From positions 38,775 to 102,774 of the forward strand of contig JAIQFA010000018.1 in assembly GCA_020073525.1 (NCBI GenBank): DNA of 64,000 nt, written 5' to 3'. This document shows, piece by piece, positions 53,190-62,491 of this stretch. This DNA comes from Terriglobia bacterium. GTDB taxonomy: Bacteria > Acidobacteriota > Terriglobia > Terriglobales > Acidobacteriaceae. Numbering within the stretch: position 1 is the first letter of the stretch; the number at the start of each line of letters is the position of its first letter. The position numbers and the translations under genes were made by a program. Below the pieces are notes generated by a model. It saw nothing but the letters and a program-made list of their open reading frames with translations, searched no databases and was not told the origin of the DNA.

Positions 53190-53456
53190 TCAAAACGGTT
53201 TCCGCGGCGTAATCTCTTCGTCCTTAATAAAAAACTGTGCCGAGCATATAGAAGAGCCGCAGATCGTCGGCAGCAACCCGGCCATTTGCTTGCGGGTAAT
53301 CAACCCCAGCGTGCCGCACGAAGGGCAGGAGAGCACCGCCCAATAGGGGTCTTCTCTCTCTCCCACTTCGCCTGCGTTCTCCAGCACGAACACGGTGCCG
53401 GGCTCCATCTGTTCGGGAATCCATTCGTTAATAATGCTCAATTCGCCGATCATCAT
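53190..53456 (-). CDS. Small zinc-ribbon-like protein
   Basis: 88 residues. SCPSCG and, 20 residues later, CGSSIC form two cysteine pairs typical of a zinc ribbon. The N-terminal part (IPEQMEPGTVFVLEN) is acidic. It lies 19 bases downstream of a MerR-type regulator on the same strand and is likely co-transcribed. No function is known. Confidence 0.7.
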   Translation of the reverse strand: MMIGELSIINEWIPEQMEPGTVFVLENAGEVGEREDPYWAVLSCPSCGTLGLITRKQMAGLLPTICGSSICSAQFFIKDEEITPRKPF

Positions 53457-53475
53457 GTGCCTCCCCGCCTTCCGT

Positions 53476-53946
53476 TTACGCTCTTCGAGTCCGACGCAGA
53501 GGCCGAACCCGTTCCGACACCGCAGTTTTCTTGCGGGACTGAATCTCCGCTCGCACTCGACGGACTTCGTCGCTCAGGCAAATATCGAACATCGGCTGGC
53601 GCGCGTTCTTTAGCAGATCCACAACCTGTCGCGCCGAGGTGCGCAAATAAAGATGAATGCCGTCGGTCAGAAGGTGATACTCCGAGGACGCATTGACCGT
53701 AGCGGCCAGGCTGGTGCCGAATTCCTGCTGCAAGAAGCGAATCACCTTCCGCATGCGCTGCAGCGAGAAACCGCGCTGGCGAAGCTGGCAGATCACGGCT
53801 ACTGCGACCAGTTCGTCCCAGCTGTAGATGCGACGGTGTCCCTGGCGGCCCGGAGCAACAATGCCCCGTTCGTCCCACCACTGCAGCTGGCGGGCGGTGA
53901 TCCCAGTCAGGGCGATCACGTCGCTGGATGTAAACTGTTGTTGCAT
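53476..53946 (-). CDS. MerR-family transcriptional regulator
   Basis: 156 residues from the ATG at 53946; the track start is a TTG seven codons up. FTSSDVIALTGITARQLQWWDERGIV and GHRRIYSWDELVAVAVICQLRQRGFSLQRMRKVI form the winged helix-turn-helix of MerR proteins. The C-terminal half has no cysteines for metal binding, so a small-molecule or protein signal is more likely. It is probably autoregulated and sits with the zinc-ribbon gene. Confidence 0.87.
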   Translation of the reverse strand: MQQQFTSSDVIALTGITARQLQWWDERGIVAPGRQGHRRIYSWDELVAVAVICQLRQRGFSLQRMRKVIRFLQQEFGTSLAATVNASSEYHLLTDGIHLYLRTSARQVVDLLKNARQPMFDICLSDEVRRVRAEIQSRKKTAVSERVRPLRRTRRA

Positions 53947-54254
53947 CTTGAGCCCGTTCTGTTTCAAACAAAAAACTGCGGAAATGTTTCGAACATTCTA
54001 GGCGGCGGAGGCAGAAATCCAGTAACGTTTCGTCACAGGTCGTGTTGACTACGCGGGTACGTCGGCGGCAGCAGGGGGAGGACGCCAACGTTCTACGGAA
54101 ACCTCAGCGGCTTAAACCCCCGTGTTCCTTCGTGTCCTTGGTGGTTGATGATTTTCCGCGGTACTAACCATAAGGCTGTCTCCGTTTGTACGTTTCACGC
54201 TCCAGGCATTACCATTAGCGGACAACAAATTCTCTTCTCGGGGCCATTGAATTC
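53947..54254. other. Intergenic stretch with dispersed repeat copy 2
   Basis: The 28 bases at 54,121-54,148 (ttccttcgtgtccttggtgg and neighbours) repeat the element at 611-705. The rest of this divergent gap shows nothing recognised. Confidence 0.6.
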
Positions 54255-57200
54255 ATGATCCAAAAGGTGCGGGTGTGCATTGCTGTGCTTGCCTTGTTTG
54301 TCCTGTTTTCGGGTACGCTAACTTTCTCCCAGCAAAAAGAGCGGAAGCGCAAGTCGGAAGCGGCGCAAAACAGCGTGCCTGCCGCGTCGACACCGGCAGC
54401 GAAAGACGACAAAGACGAGAAGAACGAAGGCGACCCGCTCTTCAAAGGAATGAAATATCGTTCGATCGGGCCCTTTCGTGGCGGCCGCTCGCTTACAGCA
54501 GCCGGAATCCCCGGCGATCCGACTACCTACTACTTCGGCGCAACCGGGGGCGGCGTGTGGAAGTCGACCGATGGTGCCAATACCTGGTCTCCGGTTTTTG
54601 ACAAGGATGGCGCTCCTTCGATCGGGAGCCTCGCGGTCTCTGTGTCCGATCCGAACGTAGTTTATGTGGGGACCGGCGAAGCTTGCATTCGCGGAAATAT
54701 CTCACACGGCGATGGCGTGTGGAAGTCGGTGGACGCCGGAAAATCCTGGAAGAGCGTTGGCCTGAAGGATTCGCGTGCCATTGGCAAAGTGATCGTGAAT
54801 CCGCGCAATTCCGACAACGTTTTTGTGGCGGCGCTCGGTCATCCGTTTGGTCCAAACACCGAACGGGGCGTCTTCCGTACGACCGATGGCGGCAAGACCT
54901 GGGACAAGGTTCTCTATAAAGACGAGAACACCGGAGCGATCGACGTCGCTTTCGATCCGCAGAATCCCAACATTTTATTTGCTTCGCTGTGGGAAACTCG
55001 ACGCACTCCGTGGACGCTTTCCAGCGGCGGGCCAGGCAGCGGCATCTATCGCTCGACCGATGGCGGCAGCACGTGGAAGCACTTGGAGGAGCACGGGCTT
55101 CCGAAGGGACCCTACGGGCGCATCGGACTGGCGGTGGCGGCGAACTCCGAACGCGTGTACGCGATTATCGAGGCGAAGGAAGGCGGCGGACTCTACCGCT
55201 CCGACGACGGTGGAGACGCTTGGGATCTGGTAAACGGCAGCCATGGCCTCTTGCAGCGCGCATGGTACTACATGCACGTGATCGCCGATCCGCAGGATAC
55301 CAACACGGTCTACGTGGCGGATGTGGAGTTCTTCAAGTCGACTGACGGCGGGCGCAACTTCAATAAAATTAAAGTTCCGCATGGCGACAACCACGGGCTG
55401 TGGATCGATCCCAAGAACACGAAGCGCATGATTGCTTCAAACGACGGAGGCGTCACGGTCAGCCTCGATGGCGGCAAGTCCTGGACGCGCGAAGACAACC
55501 AGCCGACCGCACAGTTCTACCATGTCATCACCGACACGCGGACGCCTTATTACGTGTACGGCGCGCAGCAGGACAATTCGACGGTGGCGATTGTCAGCCG
55601 CAGCGATGACGGCGCCATTGGCCGCGACAACTGGTACGCGGTCGGGGGCGGGGAAGCGGGCTATATCGCGCCCAACCCAACCGACCCGAACATTGTGTAT
55701 GCCGGCGACTATCAGGGCAACATCACGCGCTTTGACCGGCGCACCAACCAGGTCCAGAGCATTGCCGTCTGGCCAGAACTTACCGATGCGCGCGGTGCGG
55801 CCTCCCTCGACCACCGATTTCAGTGGACGGCGCCCATCGTGACCTCTCCCCACGACCCGAACACGATTTACTACGGAGGCGAGCGCGTTTTCAGAACCAC
55901 CGACGGCGGTACGCATTGGGAAACGATCAGCGGCGACCTCACCCGCAATGACAAATCGAAGCAGCAGCCTTCGGGCGGTCCCATCACGGTGGACGATACC
56001 GGCACCGAATATTACGACACCGTCTTTTCGATTGCTCCCTCGCCCCTGGTGAAGGGCCTGATCTGGGCGGGCACCGACGACGGTTTGATCCAGATCACCC
56101 GCGATGAAGGAAAGAATTGGACCAACGTCACCCCCAAGGGTCTTGCCGAATGGAGCCGCATCAGTTTGATTGAAGCCTCGCCGCATGATGCCGCCACGGC
56201 GTACGTCGCGGTCGATCGTCATCAGAATGATGACCTCGCACCCTATATCTACAAAACGAGCGATTACGGAGCCAACTGGAACCGGATCACCGCCGGAATT
56301 CCGGATGGAGTCTTTGTGCGCGCCGTGCGCGAGGACCCAAAGAAGAAAGGTTTGCTCTATGCGGGGACAGAGCGCGGTGTCTACGTATCGTTCGATGACG
56401 GAGCGCACTGGCGTTCGCTGCAAATCAACTTGCCGATCACTCCCGTCCACGACCTGGTCATCAAGAACGACGACCTGGTGGTGGCGACGCACGGGCGTGC
56501 GTTTTGGATCGTTGACGATATCTCACCGCTGCGCCAGTTCGCCGACTCGGTGGCTGCTGAAGACATGCATCTCTACCAGCCCGCGACCGCGTATCGCGTG
56601 CATACCGGCGAGGCTCCGGCGCACTTGGTCTTTGCCGGAAAGAATCCGCCCAACGGCGCCGTGATCTATTTCAACTTGAAGCAGGCGCCGAAGGAGCAGG
56701 AAGTAAAAATTGACATCCTGGACGCGGCGGGCACGGCCGTCCGCAGGTACTCCAGCAATAAACTTGAGCCTCTCGACGAACCGCGCGATCCCGACGACAA
56801 GAAACCCGAGAAGCAGATCAAGGCGGAAGAGGGCCTGAATCGCTTCGTGTGGGATCTGCATTACGACGAGGCGAATCGTGTCCCGGGCTACTATCTGTGG
56901 GAATACGGCGACGGCGCGCGCGGGCCATTGGCAGTGCCGGGCAATTATCAAGTGCGGTTAACTGTGAATGGTAAGAGCGCAACCGCTCCTTTCGCAGTGA
57001 AGATTGATCCGCGAGTGACCACTTCGCAGAGCGATCTGGAGAAGCAGTTCAAGTTGGAGATGGACGTGCGCGAGCAGTTGAATCGCGTCTATTACGCGGT
57101 GAACCAGATCCAGGACGTTCGCGAACAGTTGGAAGGTCTCAAGAAACGCCTGGTACCGGGCGATCCCACGAAAGCCCTGTTCGACGGTGCGAGCGCGCTG

Positions 57201-57530
57201 GACGCGAAGCTGATTGCGGTTCGCGATCCGCTGATTAATTTCAAAATCAGCGCCAGCGAAGATTCCTTGTCCTACGCACCGGGCATCGACGCCAAGCTGG
57301 CATTTCTTTCCATGGCGGTGGCGGGTTTCGCCGACTCGGCTCCGACCGCAGCCCAGTACCAGGAATTCGACAAGCTGAAAAAGCAGACTGATGAATTACT
57401 AGCACGCTGGGACCAGGTTCGGAATGCGGATATCGCGACGTTCCAGAAAGTAGCGGCGGAACAAAACGTCCACTCGATCTACGTGCCTGATGTGCAAAGC
57501 GAGCGAGTGCAGGGCCGCGGCGAAGAATGA
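54255..57530 (+). CDS. Large exported BNR/VPS10-type beta-propeller protein
   Basis: 1091 residues. A signal peptide covers about 1-25 (IAVLALFVLFSGTLTF). Many Asp-box-like repeats are visible (STDGANTWSP, TTDGGKTWDK, STDGGSTWKH, SLDGGKSWTR, TTDGGTHWET), as in sortilin/VPS10 and BNR propellers. The C-terminal 300 residues, after VVATHGRAFWIVDD, form an Ig-like and a helical part typical of 'glycosyl hydrolase' annotations in acidobacteria. Catalytic glycosidase residues are not apparent, so a binding or scaffold role outside the cell is as likely as hydrolysis. Confidence 0.85.
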   Translation: MIQKVRVCIAVLALFVLFSGTLTFSQQKERKRKSEAAQNSVPAASTPAAKDDKDEKNEGDPLFKGMKYRSIGPFRGGRSLTAAGIPGDPTTYYFGATGGGVWKSTDGANTWSPVFDKDGAPSIGSLAVSVSDPNVVYVGTGEACIRGNISHGDGVWKSVDAGKSWKSVGLKDSRAIGKVIVNPRNSDNVFVAALGHPFGPNTERGVFRTTDGGKTWDKVLYKDENTGAIDVAFDPQNPNILFASLWETRRTPWTLSSGGPGSGIYRSTDGGSTWKHLEEHGLPKGPYGRIGLAVAANSERVYAIIEAKEGGGLYRSDDGGDAWDLVNGSHGLLQRAWYYMHVIADPQDTNTVYVADVEFFKSTDGGRNFNKIKVPHGDNHGLWIDPKNTKRMIASNDGGVTVSLDGGKSWTREDNQPTAQFYHVITDTRTPYYVYGAQQDNSTVAIVSRSDDGAIGRDNWYAVGGGEAGYIAPNPTDPNIVYAGDYQGNITRFDRRTNQVQSIAVWPELTDARGAASLDHRFQWTAPIVTSPHDPNTIYYGGERVFRTTDGGTHWETISGDLTRNDKSKQQPSGGPITVDDTGTEYYDTVFSIAPSPLVKGLIWAGTDDGLIQITRDEGKNWTNVTPKGLAEWSRISLIEASPHDAATAYVAVDRHQNDDLAPYIYKTSDYGANWNRITAGIPDGVFVRAVREDPKKKGLLYAGTERGVYVSFDDGAHWRSLQINLPITPVHDLVIKNDDLVVATHGRAFWIVDDISPLRQFADSVAAEDMHLYQPATAYRVHTGEAPAHLVFAGKNPPNGAVIYFNLKQAPKEQEVKIDILDAAGTAVRRYSSNKLEPLDEPRDPDDKKPEKQIKAEEGLNRFVWDLHYDEANRVPGYYLWEYGDGARGPLAVPGNYQVRLTVNGKSATAPFAVKIDPRVTTSQSDLEKQFKLEMDVREQLNRVYYAVNQIQDVREQLEGLKKRLVPGDPTKALFDGASALDAKLIAVRDPLINFKISASEDSLSYAPGIDAKLAFLSMAVAGFADSAPTAAQYQEFDKLKKQTDELLARWDQVRNADIATFQKVAAEQNVHSIYVPDVQSERVQGRGEE

Positions 57531-57542
57531 AGAACAGCGAAG

Positions 57543-57600
57543 AGTAGTGTGGAGGCGGGGCTCGGCCCCGCTTGGACGGGGCGAAGCCCCGTCCCCACAC
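57543..57600. repeat. REP-like palindromes between convergent genes
   Basis: cggggctcggccccg and ggacggggcgaagccccgtcc are perfect or near-perfect stems. The position suits a two-way terminator. Confidence 0.65.
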
Positions 57601-57606
57601 ATGAAA

Positions 57607-58119
57607 CTAGATAAACATCTCGTCCTGCGGCACGCCCGCTCCATTTCTCGGATGGCGCCTTTTCTGCCCGAGGAAGACTTCGACTCCGGTGCTGAGCGCA
57701 GCCATGAGTCCGTTGACCTGGCGCAGCGGCGAGATCACGGTCTTGTGGACGACCTCGCTGGTCTCTTCGACTTTATCCATGGTGCGATTCAGCAGTTCAT
57801 CGGCGCGGATGACCTGCAACCGGGTTCGGTCGAGCGCGTCGGTCAACGTTGCGTCGATGCGGGCGAGTTGATTACGCACCATGTTGCTGGACTCGGCGGC
57901 GTTCGTAGTCAGCACCTCGATTTTAGGGCGCAGTTCCACCAGCATGTTCTGCACCGTTTGCACCGTGGGCAGAGTCTTGCTGGTCACTTCGGTGGCCAGA
58001 GCTTCCATTTTTGCCGTGCTCTTGCGGACCGCAAGGTAGAGGCCGACGAGAATTCCGGCCTGGATCACGACGGCGAACGTCGTCACCGCGATGAAAATTC
58101 TTAGGAGATTGTCATCCAT
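57607..58119 (-). CDS. Membrane-anchored coiled-coil protein (DUF948-like)
   Basis: 170 residues. One membrane helix at about 8-30 (IFIAVTTFAVVIQAGILVGLYLAV) is followed by long amphipathic helices (KMEALATEVTSKTLPTVQTVQNML; ATLTDALDRTRLQVIRADELLNRTM). This is the layout of DUF948 proteins. It lies 27 bases downstream of a YtxH-type gene; such pairs are common and linked to envelope stress. The role is unknown. Confidence 0.72.
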   Translation of the reverse strand: MDDNLLRIFIAVTTFAVVIQAGILVGLYLAVRKSTAKMEALATEVTSKTLPTVQTVQNMLVELRPKIEVLTTNAAESSNMVRNQLARIDATLTDALDRTRLQVIRADELLNRTMDKVEETSEVVHKTVISPLRQVNGLMAALSTGVEVFLGQKRRHPRNGAGVPQDEMFI

Positions 58120-58146
58120 GGCTGCTCCTGAGGGCTGCTCTTGCCG

Positions 58147-58458
58147 CTAGAGATTCTTCTGCGGTTCGGTTCCGGCAGCGGTCGTCTCGTTATACGCCTG
58201 ACGGCCAGCCTCGTAGGCAGAGCGGAAGCGCTCTTTCTGCTGGTTGAGCACGTCATTACCGCGATCCACCCATTCACCCGCCTGTTCGCGTGCCCGGCGA
58301 GCCGACTGACGCGCTCGCTCGCTGCCTTCCTGCGCCTTGGAGCGAATTACGTTGCGCATTTCATCGCCCGACTTCGGCGCATACAACACGCCCACCACAG
58401 CTCCCACGCCGAGACCTGCCAGGAACCACAAAAAGCCGTTGCCATCACGATCCGCCAT
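58147..58458 (-). CDS. YtxH-domain protein
   Basis: 103 residues. FLWFLAGLGVGAVVGVLYAPKSGDEMR is the YtxH signature: a glycine-rich membrane helix followed by LYAPKSG. A polar helical tail of 60 residues follows. Family members are general-stress-linked membrane proteins. The next gene on the strand is the DUF948-like protein. Confidence 0.85.
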   Translation of the reverse strand: MADRDGNGFLWFLAGLGVGAVVGVLYAPKSGDEMRNVIRSKAQEGSERARQSARRAREQAGEWVDRGNDVLNQQKERFRSAYEAGRQAYNETTAAGTEPQKNL

Positions 58459-58651
58459 AATTGCCTCCTCGAAGTCTGTCTATATCGGATGGTAGCACCG
58501 CGATATGTGAAAGACAATTCACCGCACCCACGCCTTGCCAGCCGCTTTAGAGCATTCTTCCCGCAGCGGGGTTGCTCCCAGGCGGCGCCAAAGAAACTCT
58601 TGTGCGAGGCGCGCCAAAGGCGGACAATGAGGCATTTTTCAGGAGGCACTT

Positions 58652-59080
58652 TTGTCCGATCGCAAGTACCGGCAACACGGATACCAGGATTCCGGCGGTG
58701 GAGCGAAGAAAGAGTTCGAGAAGCCGGCGGCTCCGAAAAGAGAGAATACATTCGGGCCGCGGCCGATCAACATGCCGGGAACGCGGACCGTCTCCCGCTG
58801 CGCGGAATGCGGCGCCCTGCTCCAGAATCTCTCAGACGCCGTCGGTAAGTGCCCGAAGTGCGGATTCGACCTGCACGCCTGCAAACAGTGCGAACACTTT
58901 GACCCGTCCAGCCGCTTCGAATGCAACCAGCCGATTCCCGCCAGGATCTCTCCTAAGGACAAGCACAACGACTGCTCGCTCTATTCGATCCGCGTGATGG
59001 TTGAAAAGGAAACGTCGAGCAAAGGCAGTCAGCGTCCGAATGATGCGCGCGCGGCGTTTGACAATTTGTTCAAGGATTGA
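58652..59080 (+). CDS. Zinc-ribbon protein with a TTG start
   Basis: 142 residues. AGGAGG lies eight bases before the TTG, which decides this start. CAECG and CPKCG form a rubredoxin-like zinc ribbon, and CKQCEHF with a later Cys (CNQP; DCSLY) may form a second site. The N-terminus is polar and disordered. No enzyme family is recognised. Confidence 0.75.
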   Translation: MSDRKYRQHGYQDSGGGAKKEFEKPAAPKRENTFGPRPINMPGTRTVSRCAECGALLQNLSDAVGKCPKCGFDLHACKQCEHFDPSSRFECNQPIPARISPKDKHNDCSLYSIRVMVEKETSSKGSQRPNDARAAFDNLFKD

Positions 59081-59122
59081 AGGCAGCTCTTAGCTGTCGG
59101 CTCTCATCCATCCGAGGACATG

Positions 59123-59168
59123 CCTGAGACCAAGAACCTTCGTGATACTTCGTGTCCTTGGTGGTTCA
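59123..59168. repeat. Dispersed intergenic repeat, copy 3
   Basis: cctgagaccaagaaccttcg, then tgatacttcgtgtccttggtggtt: the same order and nearly the same sequence as copy 1 at about 649-692. Confidence 0.75.
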
Positions 59169-59272
59169 CGGTCTTGTAAGTTGCATCGCAAAATTGACCC
59201 ACTATCTGACAGTCGAACGCGCCCACCGAAATGCGGATCGAATTCTGCCCGGACGTCCGCGATTAGCCCACC

Positions 59273-59302
59273 AAAAAAAGGGCCTGCCAACGTGGCAGGC
59301 CC
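59273..59302 (-). terminator. Rho-independent terminator of the G1 peptidase gene
   Basis: On the minus strand GGGCCTGCCA-cgt-TGGCAGGCCC followed by TTTTTTT; a perfect 10-bp stem 41 bases after the stop. Confidence 0.92.
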
Positions 59303-59343
59303 GAAGTTTCGTACAGAAGAAGAGTCAGACAGCAGTGGAGCAA

Positions 59344-60573
59344 CTAGGGCGTGCAACCACCCGAGTACGCGCAGTTCGCGTCGGACATCCAGAAGCTATA
59401 CTTACCCTGGTTTCCGCCCGTACCGTAAAAGACCGGATACGAAATTGTGGTAGCGCCATCATCGGCAACCATGCTGATGATGTAGGTTTTGAGACCGGTA
59501 TTGCCCGGAAAGAACAGCGTACCGGCAACGTCATACGCGAAGCTGTCATCGAAAAATTCCCAGACGTAGTTGCCCAGCGGGTACTCATTGCTCCCATTGC
59601 AGCAGGGACGCTCGACGATATACTCCGCGCTGCTTCCCACCACTCCCGGTCCTGTAACGTAGGTCAGCCCAAACGTGCCGGACCACTGTTGCGTGACATC
59701 TTCGACAAAGACAAATTGTTCGGAGGTTCCCGGAGCGGCGAAAGTGACTACTTCGAAATCGTCGCCAGGACCCACGGGGCAGGGACTGCTGCCGCAGTAG
59801 ATCGCCAGGATTGGATAGCTTGGATACCATTCGACCCATCCGAAGTAGGAAATGGCCCCGCCGCATCCGCCGCCGTCCCAATAGGAGGAACTGCCGCCTT
59901 GTACCACATCACCATTGCTGAAGCCGTCGATGCCGTTCCAGGTCACTTCCCACCACGGGCCTTCCGAGCAGGGCAGGTTGCCAAATGGATGGTTCGCCAC
60001 CGGCACGTTCCAGACGGACACAACTTCATCGAACGACGTCTTGTTGTTCCAGGACTTGAGCGCGTTGGTCTGAGCGATACCACTCCAGTTGTAGAAACTT
60101 ACGGAGCGCGTGCCCTCACCGTTCAGTTTCTCGGTCTGTCCGGGGACTGCTTGCGCATTCCGGCTTGAGAATGGCATCGCTTTCACGTCGTTGCCGTGAC
60201 ATGCCTGGGCCGATGAGGTGGTCTTCGCATTGGATTGGGCGTGCTGGTTGCAACTCTGCAATGCCGACATTGCCTTTTCCCAACGGTCATAGCCGTGAGC
60301 GTCAGTCGCCTTGTCGGGACGCTGCGGCAAGCCATAGGTGAGCAGTTCGCGGTTGCTGGCGGTCATGATATTGAAGCCGCTCGGCGTATCCGGAAAAGCG
60401 TGGACTCCCGCAACACTCGTGTTGACTTTGGGTGCCGCGGCGAAGATGGCGTGCGCGTCTTCGCGCTGCGCGGATGCCAAGGTTGAGAAGCTCACTACCA
60501 CTACCGTGGCCGCTGCAACGACTGCCCGGTTCAAGGATCGCCAATTTAATGACTGCCGATTTCGGTTCTGCAC
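59344..60573 (-). CDS. Secreted glutamic peptidase, G1 (eqolisin) family
   Basis: 409 residues from a GTG at 60573 with AAGGAGA six bases ahead; the track start has no site. A signal peptide (AVVAAATVVVVSFSTLASA) follows a short basic N-terminus. The mature domain shows eqolisin features: NWSGIAQTN at the start, VVQGGSS near 223 with the likely catalytic Gln, YFGWVEWYP, and SSAEYIVERP near 319 with the likely catalytic Glu. G1 peptidases are acid-active endopeptidases first known from fungi. About 150 residues between the signal and the domain may be a propeptide. It is divergent from an S53 peptidase gene. Confidence 0.87.
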   Translation of the reverse strand: MQNRNRQSLNWRSLNRAVVAAATVVVVSFSTLASAQREDAHAIFAAAPKVNTSVAGVHAFPDTPSGFNIMTASNRELLTYGLPQRPDKATDAHGYDRWEKAMSALQSCNQHAQSNAKTTSSAQACHGNDVKAMPFSSRNAQAVPGQTEKLNGEGTRSVSFYNWSGIAQTNALKSWNNKTSFDEVVSVWNVPVANHPFGNLPCSEGPWWEVTWNGIDGFSNGDVVQGGSSSYWDGGGCGGAISYFGWVEWYPSYPILAIYCGSSPCPVGPGDDFEVVTFAAPGTSEQFVFVEDVTQQWSGTFGLTYVTGPGVVGSSAEYIVERPCCNGSNEYPLGNYVWEFFDDSFAYDVAGTLFFPGNTGLKTYIISMVADDGATTISYPVFYGTGGNQGKYSFWMSDANCAYSGGCTP

Positions 60574-61187
60574 AAGGATTCTCCTTTTCCCCTGAAGGGA
60601 ACATTGCTGGTGCTCAGAAGAGATTCCATTTTTGAGCAGAGGTCTCCCACAGCTTCCAGTCCGGGAAGGACACTCCAAAGGAATTTCCCCTTCGCAGTTA
60701 CGGTCAATATTTCGAAGGATTCAAATCAGGGAATGCGGTGAGGTACCGTTGAGAATGGCGGTGACCTATGCCGACTGTCGCAGCATAGCGCATTTTCAAA
60801 CGGAGTCAAGCGAAATAGTCGCTCATCCAGAAAATAAATATTGCACATTTTGTGAAACGAAACGCGCCTAACTCGCACCCACACAGCCGTTGTTAGTCGG
60901 TGGAAAATCGTGTTCCGAGAAAGAAACCAGGGGCGGACGGGACGTTTTCTGTTGCGCGGCGCCCATCCTTGCGCGCGTTCTTTGGTAAGCGTGAGATCCG
61001 ATGCTCGTGTCCCGCTTAAACTTTTCTGCGATGTCGTAGTTCGACCGCGAACTCCAGAGCCCACCCTAGAAAGTGCAAATAGTTGCGCCAACCCGCGCCA
61101 TTCGCCCCGTTTCGCGCTTGCATTTGTGCAGTACAACCGTCATTATTACCGACGGCAAAATTGCCGACTGCACACAGGAGTCAATGA
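60574..61187. other. Divergent promoter region of the two acid peptidase genes
   Basis: No gene is supported. CGGCAA-aa-TTGCCG, a 14-bp palindrome, lies at 61,153-61,166, just upstream of the S53 ribosome site (CAGGAG), and may be an operator. An A+T-rich patch lies near 60,830-60,850. Confidence 0.5.
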
Positions 61188-62405
61188 ATGAAACGTGTCT
61201 TTGGAATATCCATGATCGTCGGGGTTATGACCATCGGCGTCGCCTTCTTTCTCGGCGTGACCTCTTCTCCCGCTGCCGCCCAGGCACGTATGGAGTCCGT
61301 TTTTAACGGACACAGGATTATCTACCCGCAATCCAGCATTCCGCAGCCCGGCCGCCACCACACCAACTACTTTTTTGTGGACTCCGACAAACCAAATTCC
61401 AACGGGCCGTCTGCTGCCGACGAGACGCCGGCATCGCTGGCCTGCGTTTACCAACTCGTGACGGGACCTGCGGGTTGCCCGATCTCCGGCACCACCAATC
61501 TGCCGACCGGAGGATGGGGCGCGATTGCCATCGTCGATGCCGGCGACTACCCAACTGCCGCTGCCGATCTGGCTGCTTTCTCGAGTCAATATGGCATACC
61601 GCCTGCCGACCTTACCGTGACCTGGCCCGGCACGAAGAAGCCGCCGGTCTATTCGGATTGGCTGGTCGAGGAAGCACTAGACATCGAGTGGGCCCACGCC
61701 ATGGCGCCACAGGCCAAGATCTTCCTGGTCGAATCGAAGCAGGTCAATACGGATCCGACCTGGGCGGCGGTGAGGCTCGCGGCCAATCTGGTCAAGGCAG
61801 CCGGAGGCGGTGTCGTGAGCATGAGCTGGGGCGACCCGGAAGTTAGCAATGAGCTCACTTGGGACAAGTACTTCATCAAGAAAGGGGTTGTCTTTTTCGC
61901 CGCCAGTGGTGATTCCGGCTTGGGCGTCAGCATCTATCCCGGGGCGTCTCCTAACGTCGTCTCGGTCGGCGGCACATATTTCAACCGCGACCATAGCGGA
62001 AAGTTTGTGAGCGAGGTGTACTACACCGGCGGTGGCGGCGGCGACCTGAGTCCCTACGAGCCCACCCCGAGCTATCAGAGCGCAGTGACTGGCGTCGTCG
62101 GAACCCATCGCGGATATCCTGACGTGGCAGCCGATTATTGCTGCGCTGCCATTTACCTCGAAGGAGGCTGGTATTCCGTCGGCGGCACGAGCTGGGCTTC
62201 ACCCACTTTTGCCGGCATAGTGAATGCCGCAGCCAACAAGCAGACATCGAGCAAGAATGAGCTAACGATGATGTACGGTGAGTTGGCCGATCCAACTAAG
62301 TACCAAGCCGATTTCAACGACATCACCCAGGGTGATGCGCGCTGCATCGTCGGCTTCGACCAGTGCACAGGGATAGGCTCTCCGCGCACCTACGTCGGCA
62401 AGTAA
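61188..62405 (+). CDS. Secreted serine-carboxyl peptidase, S53 (sedolisin) family
   Basis: 405 residues with a signal peptide (ISMIVGVMTIGVAFFLGV). The catalytic Glu and Asp are in VEEALDIEWAHAMAPQ near 160, the oxyanion Asp is in AASGDSGLG, and Ser is in GGTSWASPTFAG near 332. The C-terminal calcium loop (DFNDITQG; CTGIGSP) is present. The typical 180-residue prodomain is missing; only about 80 residues precede the catalytic core. Sedolisins are acid-active, which fits an acidic habitat and the neighbouring G1 peptidase. Confidence 0.9.
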   Translation: MKRVFGISMIVGVMTIGVAFFLGVTSSPAAAQARMESVFNGHRIIYPQSSIPQPGRHHTNYFFVDSDKPNSNGPSAADETPASLACVYQLVTGPAGCPISGTTNLPTGGWGAIAIVDAGDYPTAAADLAAFSSQYGIPPADLTVTWPGTKKPPVYSDWLVEEALDIEWAHAMAPQAKIFLVESKQVNTDPTWAAVRLAANLVKAAGGGVVSMSWGDPEVSNELTWDKYFIKKGVVFFAASGDSGLGVSIYPGASPNVVSVGGTYFNRDHSGKFVSEVYYTGGGGGDLSPYEPTPSYQSAVTGVVGTHRGYPDVAADYCCAAIYLEGGWYSVGGTSWASPTFAGIVNAAANKQTSSKNELTMMYGELADPTKYQADFNDITQGDARCIVGFDQCTGIGSPRTYVGK

Positions 62406-62422
62406 CCAGGGTTGAGACCGCT

Positions 62423-62488
62423 TGGTGGAGAGCCGGGCTTTCCCCCGGTCCGGCTGGGACGGGCAAGATGCCCGTCCCTCCATGCGTC
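62423..62488. repeat. REP-like palindromes between convergent genes
   Basis: agccgggctttcccccggtccggct and gacgggcaagatgcccgtc are two stems in the gap after the S53 gene. Confidence 0.6.
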
Positions 62489-62491
62489 GTC

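Noticed and set aside
60726-61136. 136-residue ORF in the gap between the two peptidase genes
   Set aside because: Composition is unlike a protein and it spans the divergent promoter region.
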